Shown: positions 16,694-27,091, counted from the stretch's first letter. The stretch is DNA of 64,000 bases from Magicicada septendecula (GCA_034769895.1 CM068370.1:48784344-48848343), one strand, 5' to 3'. Notes: a model not told the origin generated them from the sequence alone. Numbers and translations are program-made.

Positions 16694-16739
16694 AATTTAT
16701 TAATAATTTTTGTTAAGACGTCCTATCATCAGTCATAAT

Positions 16740-17110
16740 TTTTAATATTTTGTATATTAAACCTTTCCAAAATGTTTTGCATAATTTACTTTATGCTATA
16801 CTAATATACTATCAAGATATTTTTCCTTACTGGGACATGCTTCGAGTACTATGCCGTATCCTCATCGCCAGCCATGTTGGTTTATTCTGTATGATGAAGT
16901 ATCTTGCTTCATCATATCCCATCACTTCAACAAATTCCAGTTAATTTAAAGAACCCTAATTAACAAAAACTAACCAAAAGCCAACAGCAGGAACCAACCG
17001 ACATTCAGATGCTTCATCAGACATGAAACTAACATGGCTGACGATGAGCACACAGCAGAGTTACCGAAACGTGTCCAGGTATGGACAAAAATGTCCCATA
17101 CCTACTACTG
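16740..17110. mobile_element. Penelope-like terminal fragments in inverted pair
   Basis: Two copies of one ~70-bp motif face each other, on the minus strand around 16825-16885 and the plus strand around 17030-17085. Each reads AACATGGCTG(A/G)CGATGAG, then a variable stretch, then CGAA. They resemble the hammerhead-like terminal motif seen elsewhere in this window in sequence that also encodes a Penelope GIY-YIG peptide. Between them is a small near-perfect hairpin (TGATGAAG-TATCTTG-CTTCATCA, about 16893-16915). Assignment to a Penelope-like element is inference from motif resemblance. No coding sequence survives here. Confidence 0.4.
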
Positions 17111-17279
17111 TATAGTATCCTACTATATAGTATTCTACTGTATATTACTAATCGCGTAAGTATTTTACGTATCAAGAAAACGATTGTGGCAAAAGTGTTT
17201 AAATTATAATATATTCCTTCTCAGCCTAATTCTCTCCAGTTTAATGCTCTCTGCCTAATTCTTTCCATACTTTATGATA

Positions 17280-17930
17280 GAAGAATACAGCGGAGGAATA
17301 CAAAGTATCAAAGTAGGTGTGAAAATTAAGACCGATGGGGAGCAAGACAAAGAAATAAAATCCAAAATTTATTTAGGCTATCCCTACATTAAATGGAATT
17401 CTGTGGGATAAGCAACAGTAGAAACTAAAACAAAAATATTTATAACCATTGTTAGAAGTATTACGACTTACGGCTCAGAAGTTTGGACTACTAATAAACA
17501 GACAAGAACAAAATTAATGACAGCAGAGATGGACTTTTGTAGACGTTCGGCTAGTGTATCCAGACGTGAGAAAATTATCATGTTAGTGTATCCAAAATTA
17601 AACAAATTATCCAGACAGAATGAATGTGAAAAATTTAATTGTTGATTTTATTCAAACAAAAAAAATACAACGGTATGGACACACGAAAAGAATGGCACAG
17701 GAAAGACTACCAAGGAGAGTTATGGAATGGACCCCACCAGGAAGAAGGACAAGAGGAACATGACCTGTTACCTGGATAGAATAAATTTAGACTATGTTGA
17801 GGAAAAGAAAAATTGAAGATTTTTGGATGGACGAGCAGCAGTGTGAGATGAGAATTCAGTCAATTCTGTAAACTTTGGTTCCGGAAGATATGTAAACATT
17901 GTACAGCCTGAATAATAATGACCAAAGATA
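17280..17930 (+). mobile_element. LINE 3' fragment (RT C-terminal region), degraded
   Basis: Broken frames read TIVRSITTYGSEVWTTNKQ and then TAEMDFCRRSA, followed in another frame by GHTKRMAQERLPRRVMEW and PPGRRTRG. This is the usual end of RTE-like or related insect LINE ORF2: YGSE-W, AEM-F-RR, then R-P-R. The catalytic YADD region is absent, so the copy is 5' truncated. Several stops and frame changes show it is dead. It lies upstream of another LINE end of a different family. Confidence 0.65.
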
Positions 17931-18008
17931 ATGTTTAACTGACATTTTCCTACAGTTTTTCTTAATTTCTTCTATGAGTTTCATGTTATTAAAACCAATG
18001 TGATGGTT

Positions 18009-18622
18009 TTTTTTTTTGTGGAACTGATCCTGTAGGCTACAGGCAAAAATTGTTATAGATGGTACTGTTCTGGAAGTTAGCAGTTTTGAATACCTGAGCT
18101 ACAGTGTGTCTTATAATGCATGCAACGACGTTGTGAATAAGTTGCATAAGTTCAACCTTATGTGCGGGACCATTAAGCGAACCCTTAAGTCAGCAAGTCA
18201 AGGAACACCCCTAAAATTCTACAAGGTGATGGGTCCTCCCACCCTTCTTTATGGGTCTGAGAATTGAACTTTAACGAAAGGCCAGGCCAGTCGTATCCAA
18301 GCGGCCGAAATGAGATTTCTCAGGCATAGTATACTCTTCTTCATCATAGTAGAAACACAGATATACGGCAGGAACTGAACATTATGAGTATACTCGACAG
18401 GATCGCCCAATATCGGCTGAATTGGTGGGATCATCTTTGTCGAATGGATGACTGCCGCACCCCCAAACAACTATGGAACTATAAGCCGAGGGGACGGAGA
18501 GGTGTGGGACGTCCGAGGAAGCGCTGGAGTGACCAGCTGTAATATTTGCCTATTTGAGACCGCAACAAACCATTCTTAGTTTATACCTTGAGGCTGATGA
18601 TGATGATGATGACGATGAGTTT
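18009..18622 (+). mobile_element. LINE 3' end, family B (RT C-terminus plus TGATGA tail)
   Basis: Conceptual peptides include SYSVSYNACNDVVNKLHKF, CGTIKRTLKSASQGTPLKF and QASRIQAAEMRFLRH, then RGRRGVGRPRKRW. The same family recurs at 54.84-55.27 kb (minus) and 58.4-59.16 kb (plus). The copy is truncated 5' of the YADD motif and carries stops and at least one internal frame change. Its 3' end is a microsatellite-like (TGA)n tail at about 18596-18620, as seen in RTE-like LINEs that end in short tandem repeats rather than poly(A). The clade name is tentative. Confidence 0.8.
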
Positions 18623-19195
18623 TCTGTTTTCTCAATCTACCTTCTCCACATTGGTATTTCTGGTGTTTCTTTCCTTCAGATTTTCTGCATAGAAATATAA
18701 TTCAGCGGTTTTGATACTACCTTTATACCTCCCAGACAGAACTGCATCTAAACGACGGCTAGCTGTAACCACCGTAGATGTTGGTACAAGGCGGTGGTTT
18801 CTCGTTGGACGCTACCAGCAGTACCAGCAGGTTCGCCTGATAAGTTCTAAACAGAAGGAGCTCCTGTTCTGTCTTGACGTCAGGTATCGATCATTTAAAC
18901 CCTACGCAGTTTTTGTTAATCTTCTGTTTTATGTTAAGTTTGACAATCCTTCCTACAATACTTGAGTATTAAACGAGTTTGCTTTTTTAGTATCAATATT
19001 TTCGTGCTATAGTGTATAGCATGCTTATAAACCGGGTTGAGCGGGAGGGCTGCTCATTGCTCAGTATCCAGCCGTAACATTTTCAAAAAACATTTTCTGC
19101 CAGATTCAATAGCAGTATGTATTGTATTAATTTATTAAAAATAATGGAATTAACTGATTAAAATATGAAATTTATTTAGTGCTGCAGACATGAAT
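18623..19195. other. Unassigned sequence between LINE ends
   Basis: No recognisable gene. A short open frame (18711-18965) contains no domain and no family resemblance. Confidence 0.4.
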
Positions 19196-19468
19196 TTCTT
19201 GAATATAGGTAAAGGGATGTACACGAAACGATACAATTAGAAACGATGTGATAAGACAGGAATTGGGTATATTCTCTGTAAATGCAAGATTCCAGGTATG
19301 TAAACTCAGATGGATTGAATATACAGGTAGAATGGAAGCAAAAAGGCTACCTCAACAAATTTTACAATATGCACCTAAGGTGAAAAGACTTATGGGAAGA
19401 CCACGCAAAAGATGGAGACCCACTTGAAAATAGAGACCGGAACAGGTGATGTCGCCTAATCGTGGAAT

Positions 19469-19499
<31 letters not shown>

Positions 19500-19524
19500 A
19501 AGAAGAAGAAGAAGAAGAAGAAGA
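19196..19524 (+). mobile_element. LINE 3' end with (AAG)n tail
   Basis: The plus strand reads RNDVIRQELGIFSVNARFQV, then YTGRMEAKRLPQQILQY and MGRPRKRW. This is the final part of a LINE ORF2, followed by CCTAATCGTGGAATT and a pure AAG tract (about 19471-19524). The tract is the element's 3' tail and is not coding. Poly-Lys and poly-Phe frames over it are artefacts. Only the last ~110 codons remain. Confidence 0.7.
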
Positions 19525-19859
19525 AACTATTTAGTGAATACATCGCAGAAGGTACATTGGAAGGCCTCAGAAGTTGTGCAGTGATTAATGATGTTGGGAC
19601 ACATGTTATCGTTAAAAATTTTGTTAGATGGTGATAATGGTAAACATTTTTCGTATTCTTCAGTACGAATTGAGGGACTTGCTTTCTATGCGGCTTTATA
19701 TTGAACATGTTTTTACCGAAAAGGATTACAACCTCATCCCGGACTCTCTCTGTTTCTGTCCGTCTGCCTCTCTCTCCCCCTCACTCTCTCTCGCTCTCCC
19801 GTGTACGCGTACTCACACACGTGTCAGGTAAGGTGTCATGAGTAGTTGAAGGTGGTGAA

Positions 19860-20412
19860 CTGTATGGAAAGAAATTATATTTACATAAATTAAAATAACA
19901 CGTGCATAAAACAAGTAAGACATTTCAATCGGACGTGACATTACTTATGATCAAGATAGAGATATAGAAAATAAAGTGACGAATTTCACAAGAATGTGTG
20001 GAACGACCTGGAGAACGTTGGAAAGTAAATGTAGAAAAGGAACCCAGATAAAATTTTATAAGAAAATTCCTACACTACTGTATGGTTCTGAAACTTGGTT
20101 TATAAAGAAAAAAGATGAACAGAGGATAAAAACAGCAGAAATGAACTTTCTGAGATCAGTAATAGACGATCTTATAAGAAATGAAGAGATAAGAAGTGAT
20201 TTAGATATTTTTGCAGTTATTGAAAGGATTAAAGAATACAGGAAAAATGGATTCAACACATAAATAGAATAAAAGAAAGTAGAGTACCGAAGACGGCGAA
20301 AAAGTACAAACCCTAGAGGCAGAAGAAATGTTGGTAAACCTAAGAAAATGTGGACTGTGGAATAGGAACAGCCCGCTAAAGCTTAAAACCGTTAAGAGGA
20401 GGATGATGATAA
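19860..20412 (+). mobile_element. LINE 3' end, third family, degraded
   Basis: An open stretch at 19976-20263 encodes QIKFYKKIPTLLYGSETWF, then KTAEMNFLRSVIDDLIRNEE and IERIKEYRKNGF. A frame change follows and then RGRRNVGKPKKMWTVE. This is the thumb and C-terminal part of a LINE reverse transcriptase without its catalytic core. The end is GAGGAGGATGATGATAAA, a short microsatellite-like tail. It is a dead, 5'-truncated copy. Confidence 0.75.
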
Positions 20413-20422
20413 ATTAAAATTA

Positions 20423-20452
20423 TTTGTGTGTGTGTATGTGTATGTATGTGTT
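20423..20452. repeat. (TG)n-rich microsatellite
   Basis: Imperfect TG/TATG repeats of about 30 bp directly after the LINE tail. Confidence 0.8.
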
Positions 20453-20479
20453 TTGCACACTAAAAAGTAAGTAGTGCAA

Positions 20480-20735
20480 TATTATTTAAATTTTCCCCTT
20501 GTTGAGTATCAGACACGTGACGCGCGCAAAAGTATAAAACTTGGGGTATTCGACTGACTTGAGGGTTGCGTCACGGCCACATGACGGGGTAAGCTGAATT
20601 ACAACGGGGGGGGGGAGGCAGTTATTTAACCGTATCAATCAAGTTGATGACGTCCCGTTTGAAGTAAGGAATATTTTTGACAGATAGTGCGCCCGTTAGG
20701 TAAATGTGATTTCCCGTCCCACACGGTTTCACGAT
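20480..20735. repeat. Dispersed repeat, unclassified (copy 1)
   Basis: Shared with 54400-54645 in the same orientation. Common blocks include GCGCAAAAGTATAAAACTTG, GAGGGTTGCGTCACG, CCACATGACGG, CGTATCAATCAA and AAGTAAGGAATATTT. No terminal repeats or coding frames were found in either copy. Both sit just after a TG-rich tract. TATAAAA in a fixed position could be a promoter, which is a guess. Confidence 0.6.
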
Positions 20736-21405
20736 GACTTTTTAATAGACACACAGTAGTCTCTTTGTAGACACACGTGGCACCTCTTTGTAGTTCGACC
20801 TGACTTGTAATGAACCTATTCAGCTGCACTTAGGAACGAGACCTCTTAGTGAGAACAAATTGATGTTTTAAAACATACCAATGTCAATTAATAATAATTT
20901 TACATATATTAATTCTTGAGTGTCGTGAATGATTTTTATCGGTTTTAGACTATTGGAGATTTGTAAACTGTTTATCGAAAAGCCGTCAGACGAGGGCACA
21001 TTGGCTTGTGCTGGAAGACTGCAACAGGGAAATGATAATTCTCAACGCCACAACCTCGAAACGCAGTGTCCATGACCGCGTTGATGAACACAGCCGCTAC
21101 TGTCGTTTGAGGCAGCCGAGAAAGTCTGCTATAGCGAAGCACGCGCTCACCAATGCCGACCATTGCATACTCTTTGAAGAGACGAGGCCTCTGTTGTCCG
21201 TGAGTGCGTATTGCCCTCGCCTTGCATATGGAGTCTGTCCACTCAGAAGCATGCATCTATTGCAATGAATCGGCGGGTTGAGCCCCTCTCATTGAGTGCT
21301 TTTTGGACACAAGTTGTGGCGGACCAATACGAATTTGCCTTTTTTCTGATTGGCTGGTGGTGTGCAACCAATCAGACAACGACTTCGTGCGGACACTAAA
21401 CGTTT
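20736..21405. other. Unassigned, locally GC-rich DNA
   Basis: Several overlapping short open frames on both strands (20972-21494) reflect higher GC content. None shows a domain or a starting signal. Confidence 0.4.
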
Positions 21406-21411
21406 ATAAAC

Positions 21412-22210
21412 GTGGGTGTAATAGCGGATCGTCATGTAGAAAGAGCCGTCTTACGACTGCAGCGCCAGCTCGACACGCTCGGGGACTGGACTGAAAATTG
21501 GAGAGTGCAACTCAACGGTACCAAGAGTGTAGCCGTCGAATTCTCGAAGCGACGGAAGAACACTGTTAGGCAGTTACGTACCGGCAGGACGTACTTGCGC
21601 TGGTCCAAAGAGGTCAAGTACCTCGCATTACACCTCGGACCGTCGGCTCACCTGGCGTACCGACGCTCAGACAGTTCATAAGCGAGCATCCGGTCGTCTG
21701 AGCTTACTGTTTCCACTCCTGATCAGCTCAGCCATGACCAGGAAATTGGGCAAGATAATCGTCGGCGCGTATCTGCTGCTGGTCATTACCTACGCTTGCC
21801 CGGTTTGGGGTTAACTCGCCGCAATGCATAAAAAGAAGTTGCAGAGCGTCCTCGACAGGGGTCTTCGGCTAGCGGCCAAAGTCCCCCGTCGCTTCTAATC
21901 ACGCCATCTAAGGAGAGGACTTGGCGTCCGCTCCTTAGACGAAACATTCAGGCGGCTTGCACGCAAATTTTATGCACGTGCGGCGAGGTTCCCAGACAAT
22001 CCTCTAGTGGCTGGGCTGGGCAGGTACCGTATACGTCCAGGTGATTCGTGGAAACGCCCTCGGTGTATACTGCGCTAGTGTAGGCTAGCACAACAGCCGA
22101 GAATCGGCCTGCTACACACGCCCTACTTGGGCAGGGCCACGAGGCAGGAGCTCCAGAAGGTAGCTCGGAACTCAGGTACCGAGCGGTTCGTCTCTGCGAC
22201 GCACAACCGC
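21412..22210 (+). mobile_element. Jockey/I-like LINE fragment (RT thumb and C-terminus)
   Basis: The first frame reads LQRQLDTLGDWTENWRVQLN, GTKSVAVEFSKRR and SKEVKYLALHLG. Other frames then give ISSAMTRKLGKIIVGAYLLL, TYACPVWG and LDRGLRLAAKVPRRF. W-x-L-N-x-x-K, YLG-x-x-LD and Y-PVW are the marks of the region after the FADD box in Jockey-clade reverse transcriptases. The catalytic core is missing, there are at least two frame changes and an in-frame stop after PVWG, so this is an old 5'-truncated copy. Its GC content (over 50%) stands out from the surroundings. Confidence 0.8.
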
Positions 22211-22224
22211 ACAGCCCAGAGCGT

Positions 22225-22445
22225 CGTCGTCGTCACAACCACCGTTCAGTGGTCCCTGATTGTGAAACCTTTGTCAGTCCGTTGCAGCCTTCTGCACTGA
22301 AGATGGCCGTCGAAGGCACCGCAGAAACGTTGGCACCAAACAGCCTTGGACCACAGCCTTACAGCCGAAGTTCTCATAACATTCATAAGGCCGTTTAACA
22401 ACAGGAACGGGCAACAATTCCAGAAATTACAATTCACTTTCATAG
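22225..22445 (+). mobile_element. Possible Penelope-like terminal fragment with hammerhead-like motif
   Basis: CTGAAGA at 22297-22303 is followed by a short loop-out and GAAACGTT at 22324-22331. The layout matches the clearer motifs at 47.2 and 61.8 kb, and the downstream GGACCACAGCC block resembles the GGACCACGGCC that follows those motifs. The core reads CTGAAGA rather than CTGATGA and the internal stem is weak, so a working ribozyme is unlikely. Confidence 0.35.
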
Positions 22446-22641
22446 CCAACATTTTCAGATGATTAACACCCCCCCCCCCGCGAGCATACACATTTCACTA
22501 TCTACTGTGCTTTCCATATTATCTTTGTATTATGTACACAAGTACACAAAGACCGAGATCGTGCTATTGAAGACGATGACTGGAAAGATAGGGAGAAATG
22601 GCGATCGAAATGCGGGATGTGGCATAGACTGTAGGACCCCC

Positions 22642-22676
22642 GCTAATAATAATAATAATAATAATAATAGTAATAA

Positions 22677-22719
<43 letters not shown>

Positions 22720-22722
22720 AAT
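22642..22722. repeat. (AAT)n microsatellite
   Basis: AAT trinucleotides over about 81 bp with two interruptions (AGT and ACT). The poly-Asn frame is an artefact. Confidence 0.97.
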
Positions 22723-22896
22723 TACGTACACATTTATCACTTCATCGTTGACAGAAAAATATCAACGAACCTGCTGGCTTAACTAGGAAAGGATTACGTT
22801 AAAGTTTCAAAAACTACATTTTGAATAATCACTTAATTTAATTCTAAAAAAACTAACTTTTAGGCTACACAAGAATTTGGTCGTCTTTTGTAGAAA

Positions 22897-23420
22897 TACG
22901 AGGTTTGATAAAAAATATCGTTCAATTTTTAAATTTATCGCTTAATAATTGTCCGATTAAAAAAAAATTGAGACGTCGGTATACCTGCGTGTAACAGTTA
23001 AAAACATTTTTAGTCATCTCGAACGCGTAGTTGGGATTTAATAGCTAATGGAGTGAGCTGTGTTTTGATTTGTTGGCGGCGGCGATTTTTTAACATTTTA
23101 CAATACAGGGTCTATGAACATGGATTAAATTTTGTGTAAAATAAAAAAATAAATGAAAAGTGCCATGTTTTTGTAGAAAGCATTGCAAAATGCTTTTTAC
23201 ATGTCTGGGATGAAAATAGTAATTTTTGTATTCTTCTGAACGGCAGATTAAAAAAATGGTACAAAAGCACAAAAGAGTGTAGTGAACGAGTTAAAGGTCG
23301 TGGTAGTGAGGTGATGATTGTGGTATTGTTCCATGAATTTTTATCATTTGTGGAATTGGACAAGTCTTGATCTGATTTGGGGACAAGCACCCTTTTCTGT
23401 GGGGAGAAAGTTTGGAGGGA
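22897..23420 (+). mobile_element. Decayed mariner-like element, 5' part
   Basis: TA is followed by CGAGGTTTGATAAAAAA (22899 on), a common mariner terminal sequence. About 225 bp further in, a broken frame gives WIKFCVK and later KKWYKSTKECSERVKGRG. These resemble the N-terminal IKFC and W-Y/H-K-x-F-K-x-G-R parts of mariner transposases. No matching right-hand end was found, so the copy is truncated. The coding sequence is heavily interrupted. Resemblance is by eye and could be wrong for the right half. Confidence 0.4.
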
Positions 23421-23740
23421 AGGCGGAAGCTACTGTAGACCGACCGCTGAGAAGATGGAGGCATCAAGAAGAAAAGGAAGGATTGTGGCTGCTATTATGC
23501 ATGTGTGTGTGTAGTGTGGTTGGACTGCCTATGGGGTTAGTGCAGTTTATGGGTGTATTTGTGCCACATGGAAGTGACAGAGCGGCATCGATGAACAGCG
23601 TTGTGACGCAGAAGTTGGAAGAGAGGGTTAACGTGGGGTCAAGGGAACTATAAAGGACTAGTTAGTGGTGGGGGGTGTAGAGATTGAAAGATTGCAATGG
23701 GAATGACCAGAAGTTTTTTATAAATTAATAAATTATCTTA
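23421..23740. other. Unassigned, G-rich stretch
   Basis: A plus-strand frame of 111 codons (23318-23653) has no recognisable domain. It is probably chance, helped by G-rich composition. Confidence 0.35.
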
Positions 23741-23748
23741 GATCCGTC

Positions 23749-24513
23749 CAATGCCGGATTTAGTACTAAGCCGACTAGGCCGCGGGGTCAGAGGGGGGCG
23801 CAAGGTACGGATATTTTGTTTTTTAACAGATAAAAAGGCACTTTGATTTATTTAAGTATGATTTTTCGAAATTAAGTGATCAATTTTTGTTAATAATACA
23901 AATGGAAGACAGTTTTTATTTAAATATTGCGCGCTTATTTTTAAGACGTTGGCATCCTTGTAAACTAATCTGCGCATGCGAATTTCGAACGTCCGCTACG
24001 TTACCCCGAATTTACACGACCTTGCTACCATCCTTGTTTGTTATCATTGTTTTCTGCCTTCTGACTGAACGGTTTGCGATTTGAGGTTATGTTTTTATTT
24101 TGTTTTTAATGTAAAGAAGGTTTTTAGCTTTGTGTGGTAGGCAGCATGTTGTTTCGTTGATATTTATTAGTGTGAAAACTTTATGAACATAGACTTGAAT
24201 CCGTACACTAAACGTATTCATCACGAACAAGCTTCTGAAATAAATTTCTAAATAAGCTTAGTTAAATTACTCTACTTAAAAAATAAATTAATTTGCTCAA
24301 TTCTTTTGCATGTTCTTTATATTTTAAAAACGTTTGTTAAATGAAAGCACCCTTTTTTATAGGTTTAAAATTTTTACTGGTTTTAAATTCGATAGTATTA
24401 ATCTGACATCAAACTACTTCAGCAGTACATATGTTACTTCAAAGTCACAGCCGGGGGATGGGGTCGCTCAGAAAACATGACCTAGGGCCTCAAAAACCTT
24501 AAATCCGGCACTG
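23749..24513. mobile_element. Non-autonomous hAT element (765 bp)
   Basis: The ends are CAATGCCGGATTTA on the left and, reading inward on the other strand, CAGTGCCGGATTTA on the right: a 14-bp terminal inverted repeat with one mismatch. An identical 8-bp duplication GATCCGTC lies at 23741-23748 and 24514-24521. The CARTG start and 8-bp duplication are hAT hallmarks. No transposase frame is inside; the longest frame (23887-24084, 65 codons) has no domain. The element was therefore mobilised in trans. Perfect target duplications argue for a fairly recent insertion. Confidence 0.93.
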
Positions 24514-24521
24514 GATCCGTC

Positions 24522-25489
24522 GTGTGACTTCGTTTTTTATTCAAAATAACGCGTTTCGGAACATATATTCCATCTTCACATTAATTCACTCAGTTGAGGT
24601 CGTTAAAAGTTAAAATCACATTACTTTGTATTTGGACCGGATACCGGATATCCGGACTAGCCAAACAAGTCTGGAAATAGCCAAAACCTATAGGACACAG
24701 GTGTGTGTGGGAAGACCCAGGAAGAGACGCCTGGAGGATCTTTGAAGGCGGAAAAGGCAGCACCTTGTCTGCACCGTGTTGTGAAGATGATGAAGTTCCT
24801 GAACTGCAATTTTAGATCGTTAGTAATACCGTATAACAGCACCATGGTTGCAGAATACTAGTTATAATTGTATTGACTGGAAGAAAAATAAGTTTTATTT
24901 TTTGCTCATTTAAGCGGCGGGTCGGTTATCAGTAGGCCTAATTAACACAATTTTTCCTCTTCTCACGAATGAAATATTTCCCTAACAAAACCAGTCGCTC
25001 GGTACATATGATAAACATCATCAGCGCGCGTTTGTTAGTCCCGTATTCTATTGGTAACTTTCAACATTTTTTTTTAACAGCGCAGCTTGAAATGTTTTTT
25101 TTTATTAAATAAAGAAACACATTTTGACCGATCAGAATTGCAACCTATCATTATAGTGAATCTCTTTTTAGATTATCTGAATTCAGATGTCTAATATATT
25201 TTGAGTAATAGTGTTATTGGCAGGCTGGTTACATAGTATCCCAAGATGATGACACTTTCTGTGACTTGATTTCTTTTGACTGACACGTTTGTAGGCTTGT
25301 CTTAGTGGAATAATATGCTACTGAATTAATTAAATGCCAGAAAAATATTATGTTTCTATAAAAGTGCACCGTGTTTGCCGATAATTTTTAAATAACAATT
25401 TCATGTTAAGCATACAAATTATTATCGGGACCAGATTAATATTTTGTGTAACCGATATATTGCGTTAACCATTTTTACATTTAATGTTT
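24522..25489. other. Mostly unassigned, including a hammerhead-like motif on minus
   Basis: At 24549-24580 the minus strand reads TGAAGATGGAA-TATATG-TTCC-GAAACGCGTT, the same layout as the Penelope-associated motifs elsewhere. A similar segment lies near 53810-53850. Around 24690-24760 the plus strand has GKTQEETPGG-like frames that may be a LINE scrap. The rest is AT-rich without features. Confidence 0.35.
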
Positions 25490-25634
25490 TACATTAAATG
25501 ACCATATGAATGCAAGTATATGGAATGTAAGTATAAGTACAGGAATGTAAATATATTTGAATGTGTGAGTGAGTGAGTGTGTGCGTGCGCGCGCGCGGGT
25601 GCGCGCATGTTTTTACATGTGTTACTTGGCGTAA
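25490..25634. repeat. Left copy of long direct repeat flanking a LINE
   Basis: The segment ends GCGCGCATG, a T-run, ACATGTGTTACTTGGCGTAAT. The same end recurs at about 26509-26545, after the LINE tail. Similarity also appears at the start (CATATGAAT at 25502 and 26453). This suggests a target-site duplication of roughly 100-145 bp that includes a TG/GC microsatellite. Confidence 0.6.
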
Positions 25635-26404
25635 TATACATTGACGACATGTTGAGAGCATGGAAATCTAGAATGACTTCGGGAATACAGCTTAACAAAT
25701 CAATTTGTGTGGGTTCCCTGCTATATGCGGATGACGTAGTTCTTATTCAAGAAAGTGAGCATGATTCACAAAGAGCTATGTTTCAATTACAAGAAGTGGC
25801 ATGAGAGTACTCACTGACAATTTCAGTAAAAAAGACCAAAACCATGGCCTTTAAAGGTAAATATCCAGTGAGGACTAAGATAGTTATAAACAACAGCACT
25901 TTAGAACAAGTGAGCCGTTTCAAATATCTCGGCTGTGCAGTAAGCTATGTATCTGAATATGATATAAGACAGAAGATAAATAAATTTAGGAACATCTGTG
26001 GTACGATTCATAGAAATCTTAGAAATAAAACAAGAGACAGCACAAGGATTGAATTTTATAAGACAATTGCAATACCCACATTGATTTACGCAAGTGAAGC
26101 GTGGGTCATGAGAAAAAAGGAAAGCGGCAAGATTCAGAGTGCTGAAATGCAGTTTTCAAAATACTTTAAAGTATACATTGCAAGATAGAATAAGGAATGA
26201 AGATATCAGAACAGAACTCGAAGTAAAGGACATAAATGAAATTATTTCAATTTACAGAAGACAATGATAGGATCATCTGCAAAGGATGACAGAGGATCGA
26301 TTGCCGAAAGCTGCACTGAACCATTGGTAGAAGACACGTGGGTCGTCCAAGGATGAGATGGGTACCGGAACAGGTTTATATAACCTAATCCTTGAAGAGG
26401 AGAA

Positions 26405-26435
<31 letters not shown>

Positions 26436-26442
26436 AAGAAGA
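25635..26442 (+). mobile_element. LINE 3' half, family C (YADD RT plus AAG tail)
   Basis: The frame at 25577-25804 gives SICVGSLLYADDVVLIQESE, the catalytic RT motif. After an in-frame stop it continues VKKTKTMAFKGKYPVRTKI, VSRFKYLGCAVSYVSEYD, STRIEFYKTIAIPTLIYASE and IQSAEMQF. A frame change then gives YTLQDRIRNEDIRTELEVKD and DRLPKAALNH. The copy ends in (AAG)n at about 26408-26442. The right boundary and 5' truncation point are unusually clear because of the flanking direct repeats. One stop and two or more frame changes make it dead. Family C recurs on the minus strand at 52.4-52.9 kb. Confidence 0.88.
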
Positions 26443-26471
26443 CTTTAAATAAACATATGAATATGTATTGG

Positions 26472-26513
<42 letters not shown>

Positions 26514-26545
26514 TCGCATGTTATTTACATGTATTACTTGGCGTA
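26443..26545. repeat. Right copy of long direct repeat, with (TG)n
   Basis: AAATAAACATATGAATATGT, then about 18 TG units (26473-26508), then a block ending TTACTTGGCGTAAT. It pairs with 25490-25634. Confidence 0.6.
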
Positions 26546-27089
26546 ATGTTTTAACGTGTTCCAAGAAGTGATTAAATGCAGAAGAGGTGATTTACGTCTC
26601 AGCACGCGTCAGTATTGCACCGAGCAAGGTCAAAGTCAGAAGATGTATAAACTGATAAACTCTGTTTTAGGAATTAAATTATGTTATATACAGACAATCA
26701 ACCACTTGAAATTCAGTTTACTTCTGCGTATAAATAATACGCGACCCCTTTCACTACTACACCGCTGTATACACATACAAGATAATAGAATCAATAAATT
26801 ACAAAGGGGGAATTTAAAATGTTTATTTCGAAAGTTATATATTATCTAGTGCGCAATTCATTTGTTTTATTATATACAAGTTCAATTAAACAGTATTAGT
26901 GTTGTATAATGTATACCTATATGTGCATGTGTGTGTGTGTGTGTGTGTGTGTGTTCGTGCGATGTGTACAGTCGGTTCAAGTTTATTGTACGTACGACAG
27001 GTGGTAGATTACTACTAGTAAGCTCCCTGAGGTGCAGAACTTACTCTTTATCATGAATAAATACATTTGTTATTAAATAATTTCAATAT
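26546..27089. other. Unassigned, with (TG)n at 26924-26954
   Basis: No recognisable coding sequence. A 97-codon frame (26556-26849) has no domain. The region up to 27089 is the left flank of the mariner insertion. Confidence 0.4.
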
Positions 27090-27091
27090 TA

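Noticed and set aside
23318-23653. 111-codon plus-strand frame as a gene
   Set aside because: No domain, no splice context, and biased G-rich composition. It overlaps a possible mariner relic.
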